A DNA stretch of 64,000 nucleotides from contig CALUXE010000001.1 of assembly GCA_944324675.1 (NCBI GenBank), positions 70,694 to 134,693 of the forward strand, read 5' to 3'. The DNA is from an uncultured Elusimicrobiales bacterium. GTDB lineage: Bacteria; Elusimicrobiota; Elusimicrobia; Elusimicrobiales; Elusimicrobiaceae. The position numbers were made by a program, and so were the translations under genes. Shown in pieces: positions 17,483 through 24,841 of the stretch. Each line of letters opens with the position of its first letter. Within the stretch, counting starts at the first letter, position 1. Below the pieces are notes generated by a model. The model made no database searches, was not told the origin of the DNA, and saw nothing but the letters and a program-made list of their open reading frames with translations.

Positions 17483-17525
17483 AACAAGAACAAGCCCCGC
17501 AATAACTGCGGGGCTTGTTCTTGTT
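17483..17525 (+). terminator. Long intrinsic terminator after acyl-CoA dehydrogenase
   Basis: A perfect 19-bp stem: the arms at 17483-17501 and 17507-17525 (core CAAGCCCCGCA / TGCGGGGCTTG) close over loop ATAAC. The 3' arm itself is T-rich (TTGTTCTTGTT). Confidence 0.85.
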
Positions 17526-17581
17526 ATGCAAATTCACGATGATAAATTTCCGGATTGACGAGAAACAAAGAAACGGCAATA

Positions 17582-17614
17582 AAAAACCTCGGCCAAATCA
17601 AGCCGAGGGTTTTT
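17582..17614 (-). terminator. Terminator of the 83-residue membrane protein gene
   Basis: AAAAACCTCGGC and GCCGAGGGTTTTT form a stem with one bulged G. The minus-strand transcript gains a terminal run of T (TTTTTTAT). It lies 15 nt beyond the stop and may serve both directions. Confidence 0.75.
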
Positions 17615-17628
17615 ATTTATTTCAAATT

Positions 17629-17880
17629 TTATTCTCTGTCCCAAACGGCCTCGTAGGCCAAAGCCGTAACGGTGATAAACATCAAGAAAGAATAGACGCA
17701 CCACCATATCGTTTCGGAAAACAGCGGCTCCTGGAAAAGCGCCTCATAAACGAAAACGCATAAAAGTTTTACCGTGGCGAACCATATAAACAATGCCGCC
17801 AGCCTGAATACTATATCCAGCAGGCCGAAAATAATGCCTTTCCTGAAAGAAGCCTTAAATGATTTTATTATCTTTTCCAT
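17629..17880 (-). CDS. Small membrane protein of unknown function
   Basis: About 83 residues, rich in aromatic and hydrophobic residues. It has an N-terminal amphipathic basic stretch (MEKIIKSFKASFRKG), a long hydrophobic region at about 17-45, and a second one at about 55-76. I do not recognise a family. There is no Shine-Dalgarno; TAAAAT ends 6 nt before ATG, so a leaderless mRNA is predicted. Its own terminator follows. It is a single gene. Confidence 0.55.
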   Translation of the reverse strand: MEKIIKSFKASFRKGIIFGLLDIVFRLAALFIWFATVKLLCVFVYEALFQEPLFSETIWWCVYSFLMFITVTALAYEAVWDRE

Positions 17881-17886
17881 ATTAAG

Positions 17887-17892
17887 ATTTTA
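17887..17892 (-). promoter_or_regulatory. -10 element of a predicted leaderless gene
   Basis: Minus-strand TAAAAT is separated from ATG at 17880 by 6 nt (CTTAAT). This matches the spacing seen at other predicted leaderless genes in the window. Confidence 0.45.
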
Positions 17893-18051
17893 ACTATGTA
17901 TGAGAGTTTTGTCAATATTCTTTATTCCGCCGCACCGTCGGACGGCATTTGCTTGTTTCCCGCCTTGTCCTAACCTCGCCCAGCAGCCGCGAAGCGGCGG
18001 CGTGTTTCCCCGCTTTAAACCCCTATTTAACCGCATCTTGCCAATAAAAAA

Positions 18052-18067
18052 CCCGCCTTAGGGCGGG
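18052..18067 (-). terminator. Terminator of tRNA-Met
   Basis: CCCGCC and GGCGGG form a short GC stem around TTAG. On the minus strand it is followed by TTTTTTATTGG. It lies 12 nt beyond the tRNA 3' end. Confidence 0.8.
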
Positions 18068-18079
18068 TAATATTAAAAA

Positions 18080-18156
18080 TGGTGTCACCGGGTGGGCTTG
18101 AACCACCGACCTGGCGCTTATGAAACGCCCGCTCTAACCAGCTGAGCTACGGTGAC
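18080..18156 (-). tRNA. tRNA-Met (CAT), probably elongator
   Basis: On the minus strand the acceptor GTCACCG pairs with CGGTGAC, with discriminator A. The D arm is GCTCAGCTGGTTAGAGC, the anticodon loop TTCATAA sits in stem GGCGT/GCGCC, and the T arm is GGTGG-TTCAAGC-CCACC. The genomic sequence continues CCA, so CCA is encoded. G1-C72 pairing excludes initiator tRNA. CAT could also be the lysidine-modified Ile2 tRNA, but position 4 is A rather than the C4-G69 that TilS prefers, so elongator Met is favoured. Confidence 0.9.
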
Positions 18157-18165
18157 GTCCTATTT

Positions 18166-18194
18166 ATTATAACAAATACTGAAATCCTTGTAAA
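18166..18194 (-). promoter_or_regulatory. Promoter of tRNA-Met
   Basis: On the minus strand TTTACA (18189-18194) and TATAAT (18166-18171) are 17 nt apart, with TGT before the -10. It lies just upstream of the tRNA and well after the ribF stop, so the tRNA can be transcribed on its own. Confidence 0.75.
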
Positions 18195-18241
18195 TATTCA
18201 GCCTCGGAAATCATTCCCTTAATATTGACAATCGGCCTCAA

Positions 18242-19120
18242 TTACGAATGTTTCATTAATTTATATGCCAAAATTGAATCTCTGTTTATCTGCTGGGTCA
18301 ATTCGCCAAGCGTAGCGAATTTACGCTCCGGCCTTATCTTTGCCACAAATTCCGCCGTCAACTCCCGCCCGTATATATCGCGGTTAAAGTCCAGGATATG
18401 CACCTCGCACGTGGGCAAGCCGCCTTCTTCCACCGTCGGTCTGCGCCCGATATTGCATACGCCGTTATATTCCTTGCGGCCGAGCTTCGCCTTTACGGCG
18501 TACACGCCGCGCGGCAATATCTTAAGCGGATCAAAATCTATATTGGCGGTGGGAAACCCTATCTTGCGCCCCATCTGCCGCCCTTTCACTATCTTCCCGC
18601 CGACTTCGTATCTGGAGCCGAGCATAGCGTTGACGGCCTCTATATCGCCCGCCTTCAAGGCCCTTCTTATCAAAGAGGAAGATACTTTCTCCCCGCCCGT
18701 TTCCAAAAACGAACAGCTTTCAAATATAACTCCATTCTCAAAACATGCTTTCTTTATGAAATCTATTTTACCGCCGCGATCCTTGCCGAAGGCGAAATCC
18801 TTGCCGCATAAAATCCCGCCCATATTGTACTTCTTAAGCAGAATTCCAAAAAAGCGTTCTTTGCTCAAGTCTTTAATTTTTTTAAAATCCAAAAATTCCA
18901 CGCGCGTCATTCCGCTTTTTTTAAGCAGAGCTTTTTTCTCTTCGGGCGTGGTAAGCACGCCGTGCGAAGCGTCCATAACCACTTTGGGCGGAATATTAAA
19001 TACCAGCAAAAGCGGCTTCATTTTGTGCTCCGCCGCCAATTCCTTAAGCACGCCAAACAAATGCCTGTGCCCCAAATGGACTCCGTCAAAACTGCCGATA
19101 GCTATAAAATTCTTAACCAC
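18242..19120 (-). CDS. ribF: Bifunctional riboflavin kinase/FAD synthetase
   Basis: This makes FMN from riboflavin and then FAD. The N-terminal nucleotidyltransferase half shows IGSFDGVHLGHRHLF (HxGH motif) at about residue 7. The C-terminal kinase half shows KIGFPTANIDFDPLKILPRG near 173 and the IYGRELTAEFVAKIRPE block near 257. About 292 residues is typical. It overlaps truB by 19 nt and ends the rbfA-nrnA-truB-ribF operon. The truB-ribF pairing is very common in bacteria. Confidence 0.95.
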   Translation of the reverse strand: MVKNFIAIGSFDGVHLGHRHLFGVLKELAAEHKMKPLLLVFNIPPKVVMDASHGVLTTPEEKKALLKKSGMTRVEFLDFKKIKDLSKERFFGILLKKYNMGGILCGKDFAFGKDRGGKIDFIKKACFENGVIFESCSFLETGGEKVSSSLIRRALKAGDIEAVNAMLGSRYEVGGKIVKGRQMGRKIGFPTANIDFDPLKILPRGVYAVKAKLGRKEYNGVCNIGRRPTVEEGGLPTCEVHILDFNRDIYGRELTAEFVAKIRPERKFATLGELTQQINRDSILAYKLMKHS

Positions 19121-19785
19121 TTTTCTATTTCCTCTGCCCGCATTGTTTTTATTTTATCTATTCCCAATGCGTCTTTGACGTCAAAATTACCTATGCTAAG
19201 CCTTCTAAGCTCACTCAAATGCCCAACCGTTCCCAACTCTCGCGCGATCATAACCGCCAAAGAACGGATATAGGTGCCGCTGGAACAGGAAACCTCAAAC
19301 TCTATCTTAGCGCCGTCAATGGACACTTTTTCCCAAGAGTATATCTCTATTTCGCTCTCGCGCTCTATATTTTCGCCCATGCGCGCTTTTTTGTACATGG
19401 CTTGCCCGTTTACTTTTTTGGCGCTGTAAAAAGGTATCGGCTGCTTTATTTTACCCGTAAGATCCTTTAAAACTTTGTCCAAATCTTCTCGGCCGAAAGA
19501 CGGAACCGGCGCCGTCTTTACCGTTTTGCCTTCCGCGTCCCAAGTGTCCGTTTCCGCGCCAAGCGTAATTTGCCCGGCATATTTCTTATCAAGCCCCAAA
19601 TATTCGCTTTGCGATTTTGTCGCTTTGCCGAGCAATAAAATAAGAAGCCCGCCGGCCATAGGGTCCAGCGTGCCGCTATGCCCGACTTTCTTTATTTTAA
19701 GCACGCCGCGCGTATAGGCTATGACGTCGTGGGAAGTCCACCCCGGCGCTTTGTCCACAAGAAGTATCGCGCTCTCTACGCTCAT
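19102..19785 (-). CDS. truB: tRNA pseudouridine(55) synthase TruB
   Basis: Converts U55 of the tRNA T loop to pseudouridine. It has the start VDKAPGWTSHDVIAYTRG, the catalytic aspartate in GHSGTLDPMAGGLL near residue 41, and the YAGQITLGAETDTWDAEG block. About 227 residues is on the short side: the C-terminal PUA-like extension of longer TruB proteins is largely absent, as in several other bacteria. It is coupled to nrnA by ATGA and overlaps ribF by 19 nt. Confidence 0.95.
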   Translation of the reverse strand: MSVESAILLVDKAPGWTSHDVIAYTRGVLKIKKVGHSGTLDPMAGGLLILLLGKATKSQSEYLGLDKKYAGQITLGAETDTWDAEGKTVKTAPVPSFGREDLDKVLKDLTGKIKQPIPFYSAKKVNGQAMYKKARMGENIERESEIEIYSWEKVSIDGAKIEFEVSCSSGTYIRSLAVMIARELGTVGHLSELRRLSIGNFDVKDALGIDKIKTMRAEEIEKWLRIL

Positions 19786-20771
19786 TGCAGTTTTGATATT
19801 TCCTTGGTTACGGAAGATATAAGACGGTTTTTTATCTCGTCGAGTTTCGCGCCCTCAACCTTAAAGCCCGCCGCTCTCGCGTGGCCGCCGCCGCCGAAAA
19901 GCACCGCGACCTTGCTTACGTCGACTCTGCCCTTAGAGCGGAGATTTACCGCTATTCTGCCAGGCTCCTCCCTCAATAATACCGAAACTTCCACCGAGGG
20001 TATCATTATCGGCTGGCTTACTATCCCCTGCGTATGACGCGGATCTACGCCGAGCAACTCGAAATCTTTGGAAGTCAAAGTAATCTCCGCCAAGGTATTG
20101 CCGTTTAACAGATTGAGTTTTTCCAACGCGCGGCCCAAAAGTTTTAGTTCTTTATAAGGCTTGGTGTTATATATTATCGTGTTTATCTTTTGTATATCTG
20201 CGCCGCACGACAAAAGCACCGCACCCACCCGCATACTCTCGGACGTGGTATTGGAATGCAGGAAACGCCCCGTATCCGTCACCAGGCCCGTATAGAGGCA
20301 GGTGGCTTCGTCGGGGGTTATTTCGGCCTTCATATATTCAAAAAGCTGGGTAATGATTTCCGCCGTAGAGGAAGCCATCGCGTTAATATAATTGATAGTC
20401 CCGTAATTCTCGCCGGTGATGTGGTGGTCTATGTTTATAACGGTTTTTACGCTGTCGAACAACGGGTCCAAATTGCCGCCGCGGTTTTTATCGGAACACT
20501 CAAGCAAAATCATGGTGTCAAAATCGAATTCGTCAGGCAATACGGAAAAATTAATGCTGTCCAGACCGGGCATAAATAACAAATCGTCGCCGGGCCTGTC
20601 ATTGCTGAAAGGATAAACATCTTTGCCCAGGCGCTTTAAAAAACTGCATACGGCCAAAGTAGAGCCCAAGCTGTCGCCGTCGGGGTTTTGATGGCCCGCC
20701 ACAAAAAATTTGCGGCCTTTGGCTATGGCTTTTGATATGGCTTTAAAAGCGGGATTAACTTTCTTGCTCAT
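19782..20771 (-). CDS. nrnA: DHH/DHHA1 phosphoesterase, NrnA-like oligoribonuclease/pAp phosphatase
   Basis: Degrades nano-RNAs and probably 3'-phosphoadenosine 5'-phosphate. The DHH domain shows GHQNPDGDSLGS near residue 20 and INIDHHITGENYGTIN near 112. The C-terminal DHHA1 domain has GGGGHARAAGF near 293. About 329 residues is standard. It overlaps rbfA by 17 nt and truB by 4 nt. A DHH protein between rbfA and truB is a recurrent gene order, which supports the assignment. Confidence 0.93.
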   Translation of the reverse strand: MSKKVNPAFKAISKAIAKGRKFFVAGHQNPDGDSLGSTLAVCSFLKRLGKDVYPFSNDRPGDDLLFMPGLDSINFSVLPDEFDFDTMILLECSDKNRGGNLDPLFDSVKTVINIDHHITGENYGTINYINAMASSTAEIITQLFEYMKAEITPDEATCLYTGLVTDTGRFLHSNTTSESMRVGAVLLSCGADIQKINTIIYNTKPYKELKLLGRALEKLNLLNGNTLAEITLTSKDFELLGVDPRHTQGIVSQPIMIPSVEVSVLLREEPGRIAVNLRSKGRVDVSKVAVLFGGGGHARAAGFKVEGAKLDEIKNRLISSVTKEISKLQ

Positions 20772-21114
20772 GGTCCTTCTCTATCTTGGAAAATATTTTT
20801 TCGACTCTGGAGGCGCGCTCGGGCGTATCGTCGATTTCAAAAGAAAAAGACGGTATTCTCTTAATGTGAATTCTCTTTCTCAACAAAGAGCCTATTTCAC
20901 CCCTAAGCGCGGAAAGATTATGCGCGGCGCGCTTTTTGTCCTCGTCGCTGCCGAAAACGGAATAAAATACTTTCGCCATAGATAAATCCTTAGATATTCT
21001 TACGCCCGTAACGGTGATAAACCCGCTGAAGCTGCCGCTGGCTATCATACGGCTGATTATGGTATTGATTTCTTCCAGAAACAGAGTTTCCAATCTTTTT
21101 GTTCTTTCTATCAT
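20755..21114 (-). CDS. rbfA: Ribosome-binding factor A
   Basis: A small KH-type factor that helps mature the 5' end of 16S rRNA in the 30S subunit. It opens RTKRLETLFLEEINTIISR, and the central ITVTGVRISKDLSMAKVFYSV and C-terminal RIPSFSFEIDDTPERASRVE blocks are classic. About 119 residues fits. There is no Shine-Dalgarno; TGG-TAAAAT ends 6 nt before ATG, predicting a leaderless mRNA for the whole operon. infB, the usual upstream neighbour, is absent here. Confidence 0.93.
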   Translation of the reverse strand: MIERTKRLETLFLEEINTIISRMIASGSFSGFITVTGVRISKDLSMAKVFYSVFGSDEDKKRAAHNLSALRGEIGSLLRKRIHIKRIPSFSFEIDDTPERASRVEKIFSKIEKDHEQES

Positions 21115-21120
21115 ATCTAT

Positions 21121-21129
21121 ATTTTACCA
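21121..21129 (-). promoter_or_regulatory. Extended -10 promoter of the rbfA operon (predicted leaderless)
   Basis: Minus-strand TGG-TAAAAT is followed by ATAGAT and then ATG at 21114. With initiation 7 nt after the hexamer, the transcript starts at the start codon. Confidence 0.55.
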
Positions 21130-21178
21130 AAATAAACTCTTATAAAATATCATGCGCAGAAGGGGCGCTAAAAAAAGA

Positions 21179-21200
21179 CGGGGCGGATTTATCCGCCCCG
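21179..21200 (-). terminator. Terminator of the trigger factor gene
   Basis: CGGGGCGGAT and ATCCGCCCCG are perfectly complementary around TT. The minus-strand transcript runs on into TCTTTTTTT. It lies 23 nt beyond the tig stop. Confidence 0.88.
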
Positions 21201-21222
21201 CAAAGTCAAATCGCGCCGATGT

Positions 21223-22503
21223 TTATTTTATTTTGGCGTTGCTTTTAAGGAAATCAAACACTTTACGTTCGTTTATCGTCGCCATTACTTCGTCCTTGCG
21301 ATCGTTAAAGAATTTCTTTATGCCGCTTTCCTCTTTGGGCTGAGAGGCCAAAGCCTTGTCAAGTTCGGCTTTCCAATCATCTTCCGTAGCCTCAAGTTTT
21401 TCCGCTTCCGCTATGGCGTGTACGATATAGCCTATCCTCAAATCCCTTTCCACGCCCGGGCGCATCCTTTCTGCAAAAGCCTTTCTGTTTTCTTCCGTAA
21501 GTTCAGGCGTCTTGCCGCCAAACATCCTGTTAATAAAATTACCCACAGAAATCTGCGTGTAATACTCAACCAAACCGGAAGGCAAATCGAAATCGTTCTC
21601 TTTTACCAAAGCGTCCTCTATTTGTTTTACCACGTCGCGTTCGCTCGCGCTTTTGGCTTCGCGCTCCATGGAGGTTTTTACGGTTTCTCTAAGTTTCTCG
21701 ACATTGTCAAAACCCATATCTTTCGCGAAGGCGTCGTTAAGTTGGGGTTTGACTTTCTTTTTGATTTCTTCCACCTGTACGGTAAAATTGATCGTACCGT
21801 CGTCGACTTTCGCGTCAAAAGTTCTGCTCTCGCCTTTTTTGGCGCCTTTGATGGCGTCGGCAAGGCCGGCCACCGTCTGCGGGGCGGACATATCGACAAG
21901 TTCGCCGTCGCTGGAATACTTAGCCTCGGCTTTGCCGTCTTTGCTGCCGCTGTATTTTACCACTACGTAGCTGCTGTCGGTTACCTGCGCGCTTTCGCCT
22001 TCACTTTCCAAGCTGGAGTTATGCTCCAAAACCTCGTCTAAATGTTTGTTTATGTCTTCCTCGCTGACGGTTTCGGATTTTTTGGTTATCTCTATGCCTT
22101 TATAGCCCTTCGCTTTAAATTCGGGCGCTACATCTACGCTCATCTCAAAGGAAAAAGGTTTATTCTCCGCCAAAGAAGTGAAATCCGCCTTTGTTACCGC
22201 CGGCGCCATTACAGCCTTAAGAGCGCTCTGCTCCAAAGCCTTGGCCGAAGCGTTCCTTATAACCAAATCGGCCGCACGCTCCATAATGTGGGCGGTAAAA
22301 TTCTTCTTTACTATATCCAAGGGCACTTTGCCCGCTCTAAAACCCTGCATCTGCGCTTTCGCCTGGACTTGCAGCAAAGCGTTGTGAAAACATTTGTTTA
22401 CCAAACCGGCTTGCGCCGTAACTTCCAAATTTACGGTACAACCTTTTTTCGAAAGCTCTTTCGTTTTTACTTCATTATCCTGAGCTACAGCAAAACTGGA
22501 CAT
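21223..22503 (-). CDS. tig: Trigger factor
   Basis: A ribosome-bound chaperone and peptidyl-prolyl isomerase that meets nascent chains at the exit tunnel. The ribosome-docking signature reads MQGFRAGKVP near residue 56. The middle FKBP-type domain is degenerate (KSRTFDAKVDD-like strands at about 200-250), and the helical C-terminal arms follow. About 426 residues is normal. The Shine-Dalgarno is AGGAG, 5 nt before ATG. The start lies only 24 nt after the 3' end of tRNA-Leu with no promoter between, so the mRNA must arise from the tRNA transcript. Confidence 0.95.
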   Translation of the reverse strand: MSSFAVAQDNEVKTKELSKKGCTVNLEVTAQAGLVNKCFHNALLQVQAKAQMQGFRAGKVPLDIVKKNFTAHIMERAADLVIRNASAKALEQSALKAVMAPAVTKADFTSLAENKPFSFEMSVDVAPEFKAKGYKGIEITKKSETVSEEDINKHLDEVLEHNSSLESEGESAQVTDSSYVVVKYSGSKDGKAEAKYSSDGELVDMSAPQTVAGLADAIKGAKKGESRTFDAKVDDGTINFTVQVEEIKKKVKPQLNDAFAKDMGFDNVEKLRETVKTSMEREAKSASERDVVKQIEDALVKENDFDLPSGLVEYYTQISVGNFINRMFGGKTPELTEENRKAFAERMRPGVERDLRIGYIVHAIAEAEKLEATEDDWKAELDKALASQPKEESGIKKFFNDRKDEVMATINERKVFDFLKSNAKIK

Positions 22504-22527
22504 AATTTCTCCTATATAAAAAAACTA

Positions 22528-22608
22528 TGGACGGAGAGGGACTTGAACCCTCACGGAAAATCCATACGGTCCTAAGCCGTACGCGTCTGCCAATTCCGCC
22601 ATCCGTCC
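22528..22608 (-). tRNA. tRNA-Leu (TAG)
   Basis: Minus-strand acceptor GGACGGA/TCCGTCC with discriminator A. The anticodon loop CTTAGGA, carrying TAG, sits in stem TACGG/CCGTA. There is a short variable arm (TGGATTTTCC) and a T arm GAGGG-TTCAAGT-CCCTC. CCA is not encoded. It is followed after 24 nt by the tig start codon. Confidence 0.95.
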
Positions 22609-22634
22609 ATGGTATTAACTGATTTAAAATGAAG

Positions 22635-22707
22635 TGGGCCATACAAGGCTCGAACTTGTGACCTTACGCTTAAGAGGCGTCTGCTCTACCAACTGAGCTA
22701 ATGGCCC
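22635..22707 (-). tRNA. tRNA-Lys (CTT)
   Basis: Minus-strand acceptor GGGCCAT/ATGGCCC with discriminator A. The D arm is GCTCAGTTGGTAGAGC, and the anticodon loop CTCTTAA carries CTT. The anticodon stem GACGC/GCGTA has a G-A mismatch at its outer pair. The T arm is ACAAG-TTCGAGC-CTTGT. CCA is not encoded. It lies 26 nt upstream of tRNA-Leu, in the same direction. Confidence 0.93.
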
Positions 22708-22722
22708 TTCCCTTATGAAGAA

Positions 22723-22751
22723 ATTATAACAAATATTTTTAAAGCCTGCAA
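22723..22751 (-). promoter_or_regulatory. Promoter of the tRNA-Lys / tRNA-Leu / tig unit
   Basis: Minus-strand TTGCAG (22746-22751) and TATAAT (22723-22728) are spaced 17 nt apart, with TGT directly before the -10. It is the only good promoter seen upstream of tRNA-Lys, tRNA-Leu and trigger factor. Confidence 0.72.
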
Positions 22752-22818
22752 ATAATTTGGCGAACCGCCGCGCCTGAAAACCGTTTTGGCAAGCTATATG
22801 CAAATTATATCAAAAAAG

Positions 22819-22827
22819 TGATACAAT
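22819..22827 (+). promoter_or_regulatory. Extended -10 promoter of the DUF885-like gene
   Basis: TGA-TACAAT gives a leader of about 50 nt that ends in AAAGGAGAG before ATG at 22884. Confidence 0.6.
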
Positions 22828-22883
22828 AGCAGTATCCTTAATAATGATTTTTACTTTTGACTATATAAAAGGAGAGATATTCA

Positions 22884-24710
22884 ATGAGAAAAATAATACT
22901 GACGGCAGTCGCTTTTCTGCTCGGCGCAGGGGTTTTGACGTCGCAAGCGCTGGCGAAAAGTTACTCGGGCGATACGGACACCGATATTTTGATGATGGAT
23001 CACAAAGTGTTGGAGCTGGGCGATAAATACGTCGCCATTTTAAGCTCGATGTATCAGGAGGAAGCCACCCGCGCGGGAACTTTGGGGTATCATTCCAGCC
23101 TGCAGGAGAGGGACGTCCAAGCCCAAATAGGCAGAAAGCAAACCCTGCTTTCCTTGCAAAACGCTTTAAACAAAATAAACCCGGAAACGCTTTCTTCTTA
23201 TACCAAAGTCGACTATTATATCCTTAAGGAGCTTGTCGGGGAAAAGCTGTTCGCAATAGAAAACGAAAACGAACTCTCCAAAAACCCGCTTTGGTATCTG
23301 CAGGCCGTAGACGCTATTTACGATATACTGCTTAAAAATTATACCTCAGAGGCGGACAGACAGCGCGACGCCTTGAAAAGGGTTCAGGCCCTGCCGCAAA
23401 TACTGGAACAAGGCAAACTCAATATTGACAATCCGCCCGATTTGTTTTTAAGGCTCGCCATAGAAAAAGCGCAGCTTGCCTATTCCTCTTTTAACAACGT
23501 AAACTTCATGCTGACGAAAATCAGCTATGACAAGTATAATAAAGAGCAAGCGAAAAAAGCCTCTACAGCGGCGCAGACGGCCCTCAAAAACTACGCCGAT
23601 TTTTTAAAGGAAATTATGCTAAAAAAAGAATATGTGGATTTCCGGCTCGGCGAAGAAAATTACGAAAAGCTCTTTAACGGCGTGTATCAGCAGGAAATGC
23701 CTTTCTCCAAGTTAAAGAAAGTTCTGGACAAAGAACTTGAAACCAGCAAAAAAGAACTTATCAAAGCCATTACCCCTGTCGTAGAATCTACCTTGACCGA
23801 TGAGGAAAAGGCCGACAGAACCGACAAAAAAGGCGTGATAACCATCTTCCCGCAAGACTATTACAAAGCCGTTTCCACCTATACGGCCAACCCCGGCGCG
23901 AAGAAACTGTTGGATTCTTATGCCGATACTTTCAAAAAAGCGACCGTATTCTTTGCGGAAAATAAAATTTTCCCGGTCGGCGCATTACAAGTAGTAATCG
24001 CGCCGGCGCCAAAATACTTGGCCAATAAACTCACCCCTATTTCCTATCTGCCTCCGTTCCCGCTGCTAAACAGACAGATGGGCGACATTCTTATAACCAT
24101 GCCCAAAGCCGAAGATAAGAATTTATTGGCCTCCCGCTTTAACTACGGAATGATTAAGCTCGACGTGCTACAATACATCACCCCGGGCAAAAACCTTATG
24201 TATTCCATATCTACGGAAGAAGGCCGCGTGCTCAGGAAACTTTCCAACGATCCGTTTTTCGCCAACGGCTGGGTAAAATACGCGCTTAATCTCGCCGGCA
24301 CGACGGATTATTTTTCTTCGCAGGAAGACAAAATAAATTTGGCTTGGTTCAATTACACCAAAGCCTTGCTGGCTGTAGCGGAATACAATATGCAGACCAT
24401 GGCCGCCAATTATACCCAAACCGTAGACTACCTGGTGGAAAACGGCCTTAAAAAGGAAGACGCCGAAGCCAATACCGATTACTTGGCGCTTAATCCTTTG
24501 GACGCCGTGTCATACGTAATAGGCGCGCAGGAATTTGACGCTTTAAAGAGCAAATATTCCAAGAAGATAAACAAGGATATGTCCCTTGCCGATTATCACA
24601 AGAAGTTGCTTTCTATCGGACGCGCCCCCATTACGGTTTTAGACGAGGCTATGGCAAAAGAAATGGAAGGCAAAAAAGTGGAAAGCTTTTTCAATATGAC
24701 CTATTTCTAA
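22884..24710 (+). CDS. Secreted DUF885-like protein lacking the HExxH site
   Basis: A signal peptide (residues 1-24, ending SQALA) precedes a mostly helical protein of 608 residues. The C-terminal block LNPLDAVSYVIGAQEFDALK near 535, followed by DYHKKLLSIGRAPITVLDEA, is typical of DUF885, whose members carry a zinc-peptidase-like HExxH in an AYPGHH context. At the matching place here the sequence is STEEGRVLRKL (near 442), with no histidine. The next conserved EGW motif reads ANGW. So the metal site is lost and hydrolysis is unlikely. The Shine-Dalgarno is AAAGGAG. It stands alone and is followed by a strong terminator. Confidence 0.75.
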   Translation: MRKIILTAVAFLLGAGVLTSQALAKSYSGDTDTDILMMDHKVLELGDKYVAILSSMYQEEATRAGTLGYHSSLQERDVQAQIGRKQTLLSLQNALNKINPETLSSYTKVDYYILKELVGEKLFAIENENELSKNPLWYLQAVDAIYDILLKNYTSEADRQRDALKRVQALPQILEQGKLNIDNPPDLFLRLAIEKAQLAYSSFNNVNFMLTKISYDKYNKEQAKKASTAAQTALKNYADFLKEIMLKKEYVDFRLGEENYEKLFNGVYQQEMPFSKLKKVLDKELETSKKELIKAITPVVESTLTDEEKADRTDKKGVITIFPQDYYKAVSTYTANPGAKKLLDSYADTFKKATVFFAENKIFPVGALQVVIAPAPKYLANKLTPISYLPPFPLLNRQMGDILITMPKAEDKNLLASRFNYGMIKLDVLQYITPGKNLMYSISTEEGRVLRKLSNDPFFANGWVKYALNLAGTTDYFSSQEDKINLAWFNYTKALLAVAEYNMQTMAANYTQTVDYLVENGLKKEDAEANTDYLALNPLDAVSYVIGAQEFDALKSKYSKKINKDMSLADYHKKLLSIGRAPITVLDEAMAKEMEGKKVESFFNMTYF

Positions 24711-24730
24711 ACCGTAACACCTCACAAACA

Positions 24731-24760
24731 AAAGACCTCGGCTTTGAAGCCGAGGTCTTT
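24731..24760 (+). terminator. Intrinsic terminator after the DUF885-like gene
   Basis: AAAGACCTCGGC (24731-24742) and GCCGAGGTCTTT (24749-24760) form a perfect 12-bp stem around TTTGAA, followed by ATTTTTAT. Confidence 0.9.
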
Positions 24761-24824
24761 ATTTTTATCCTTTCCGGAATTAAAGAGCCCGCCCCATTCC
24801 CGTAAGAAACTCGCCGACATAATT

Positions 24825-24833
24825 TGATAAAAT
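24825..24833 (+). promoter_or_regulatory. Extended -10 promoter of the MATE gene (predicted leaderless)
   Basis: TGA-TAAAAT is followed by 8 nt (ATATATAA) and ATG at 24842. There is no Shine-Dalgarno. Confidence 0.55.
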
Positions 24834-24841
24834 ATATATAA

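Noticed and set aside
18080-18156. Assigning the CAT tRNA as Ile2
   Set aside because: Position 4 is A, not the C4-G69 pair preferred by TilS; elongator Met is more likely, although AUA codons are common here and the matter is not closed.
18225-19178. A 317-codon plus-strand frame opposite ribF
   Set aside because: Its translation is Ser/Pro/Leu-rich with no family features, and ribF on the other strand is certain; it is a shadow frame.
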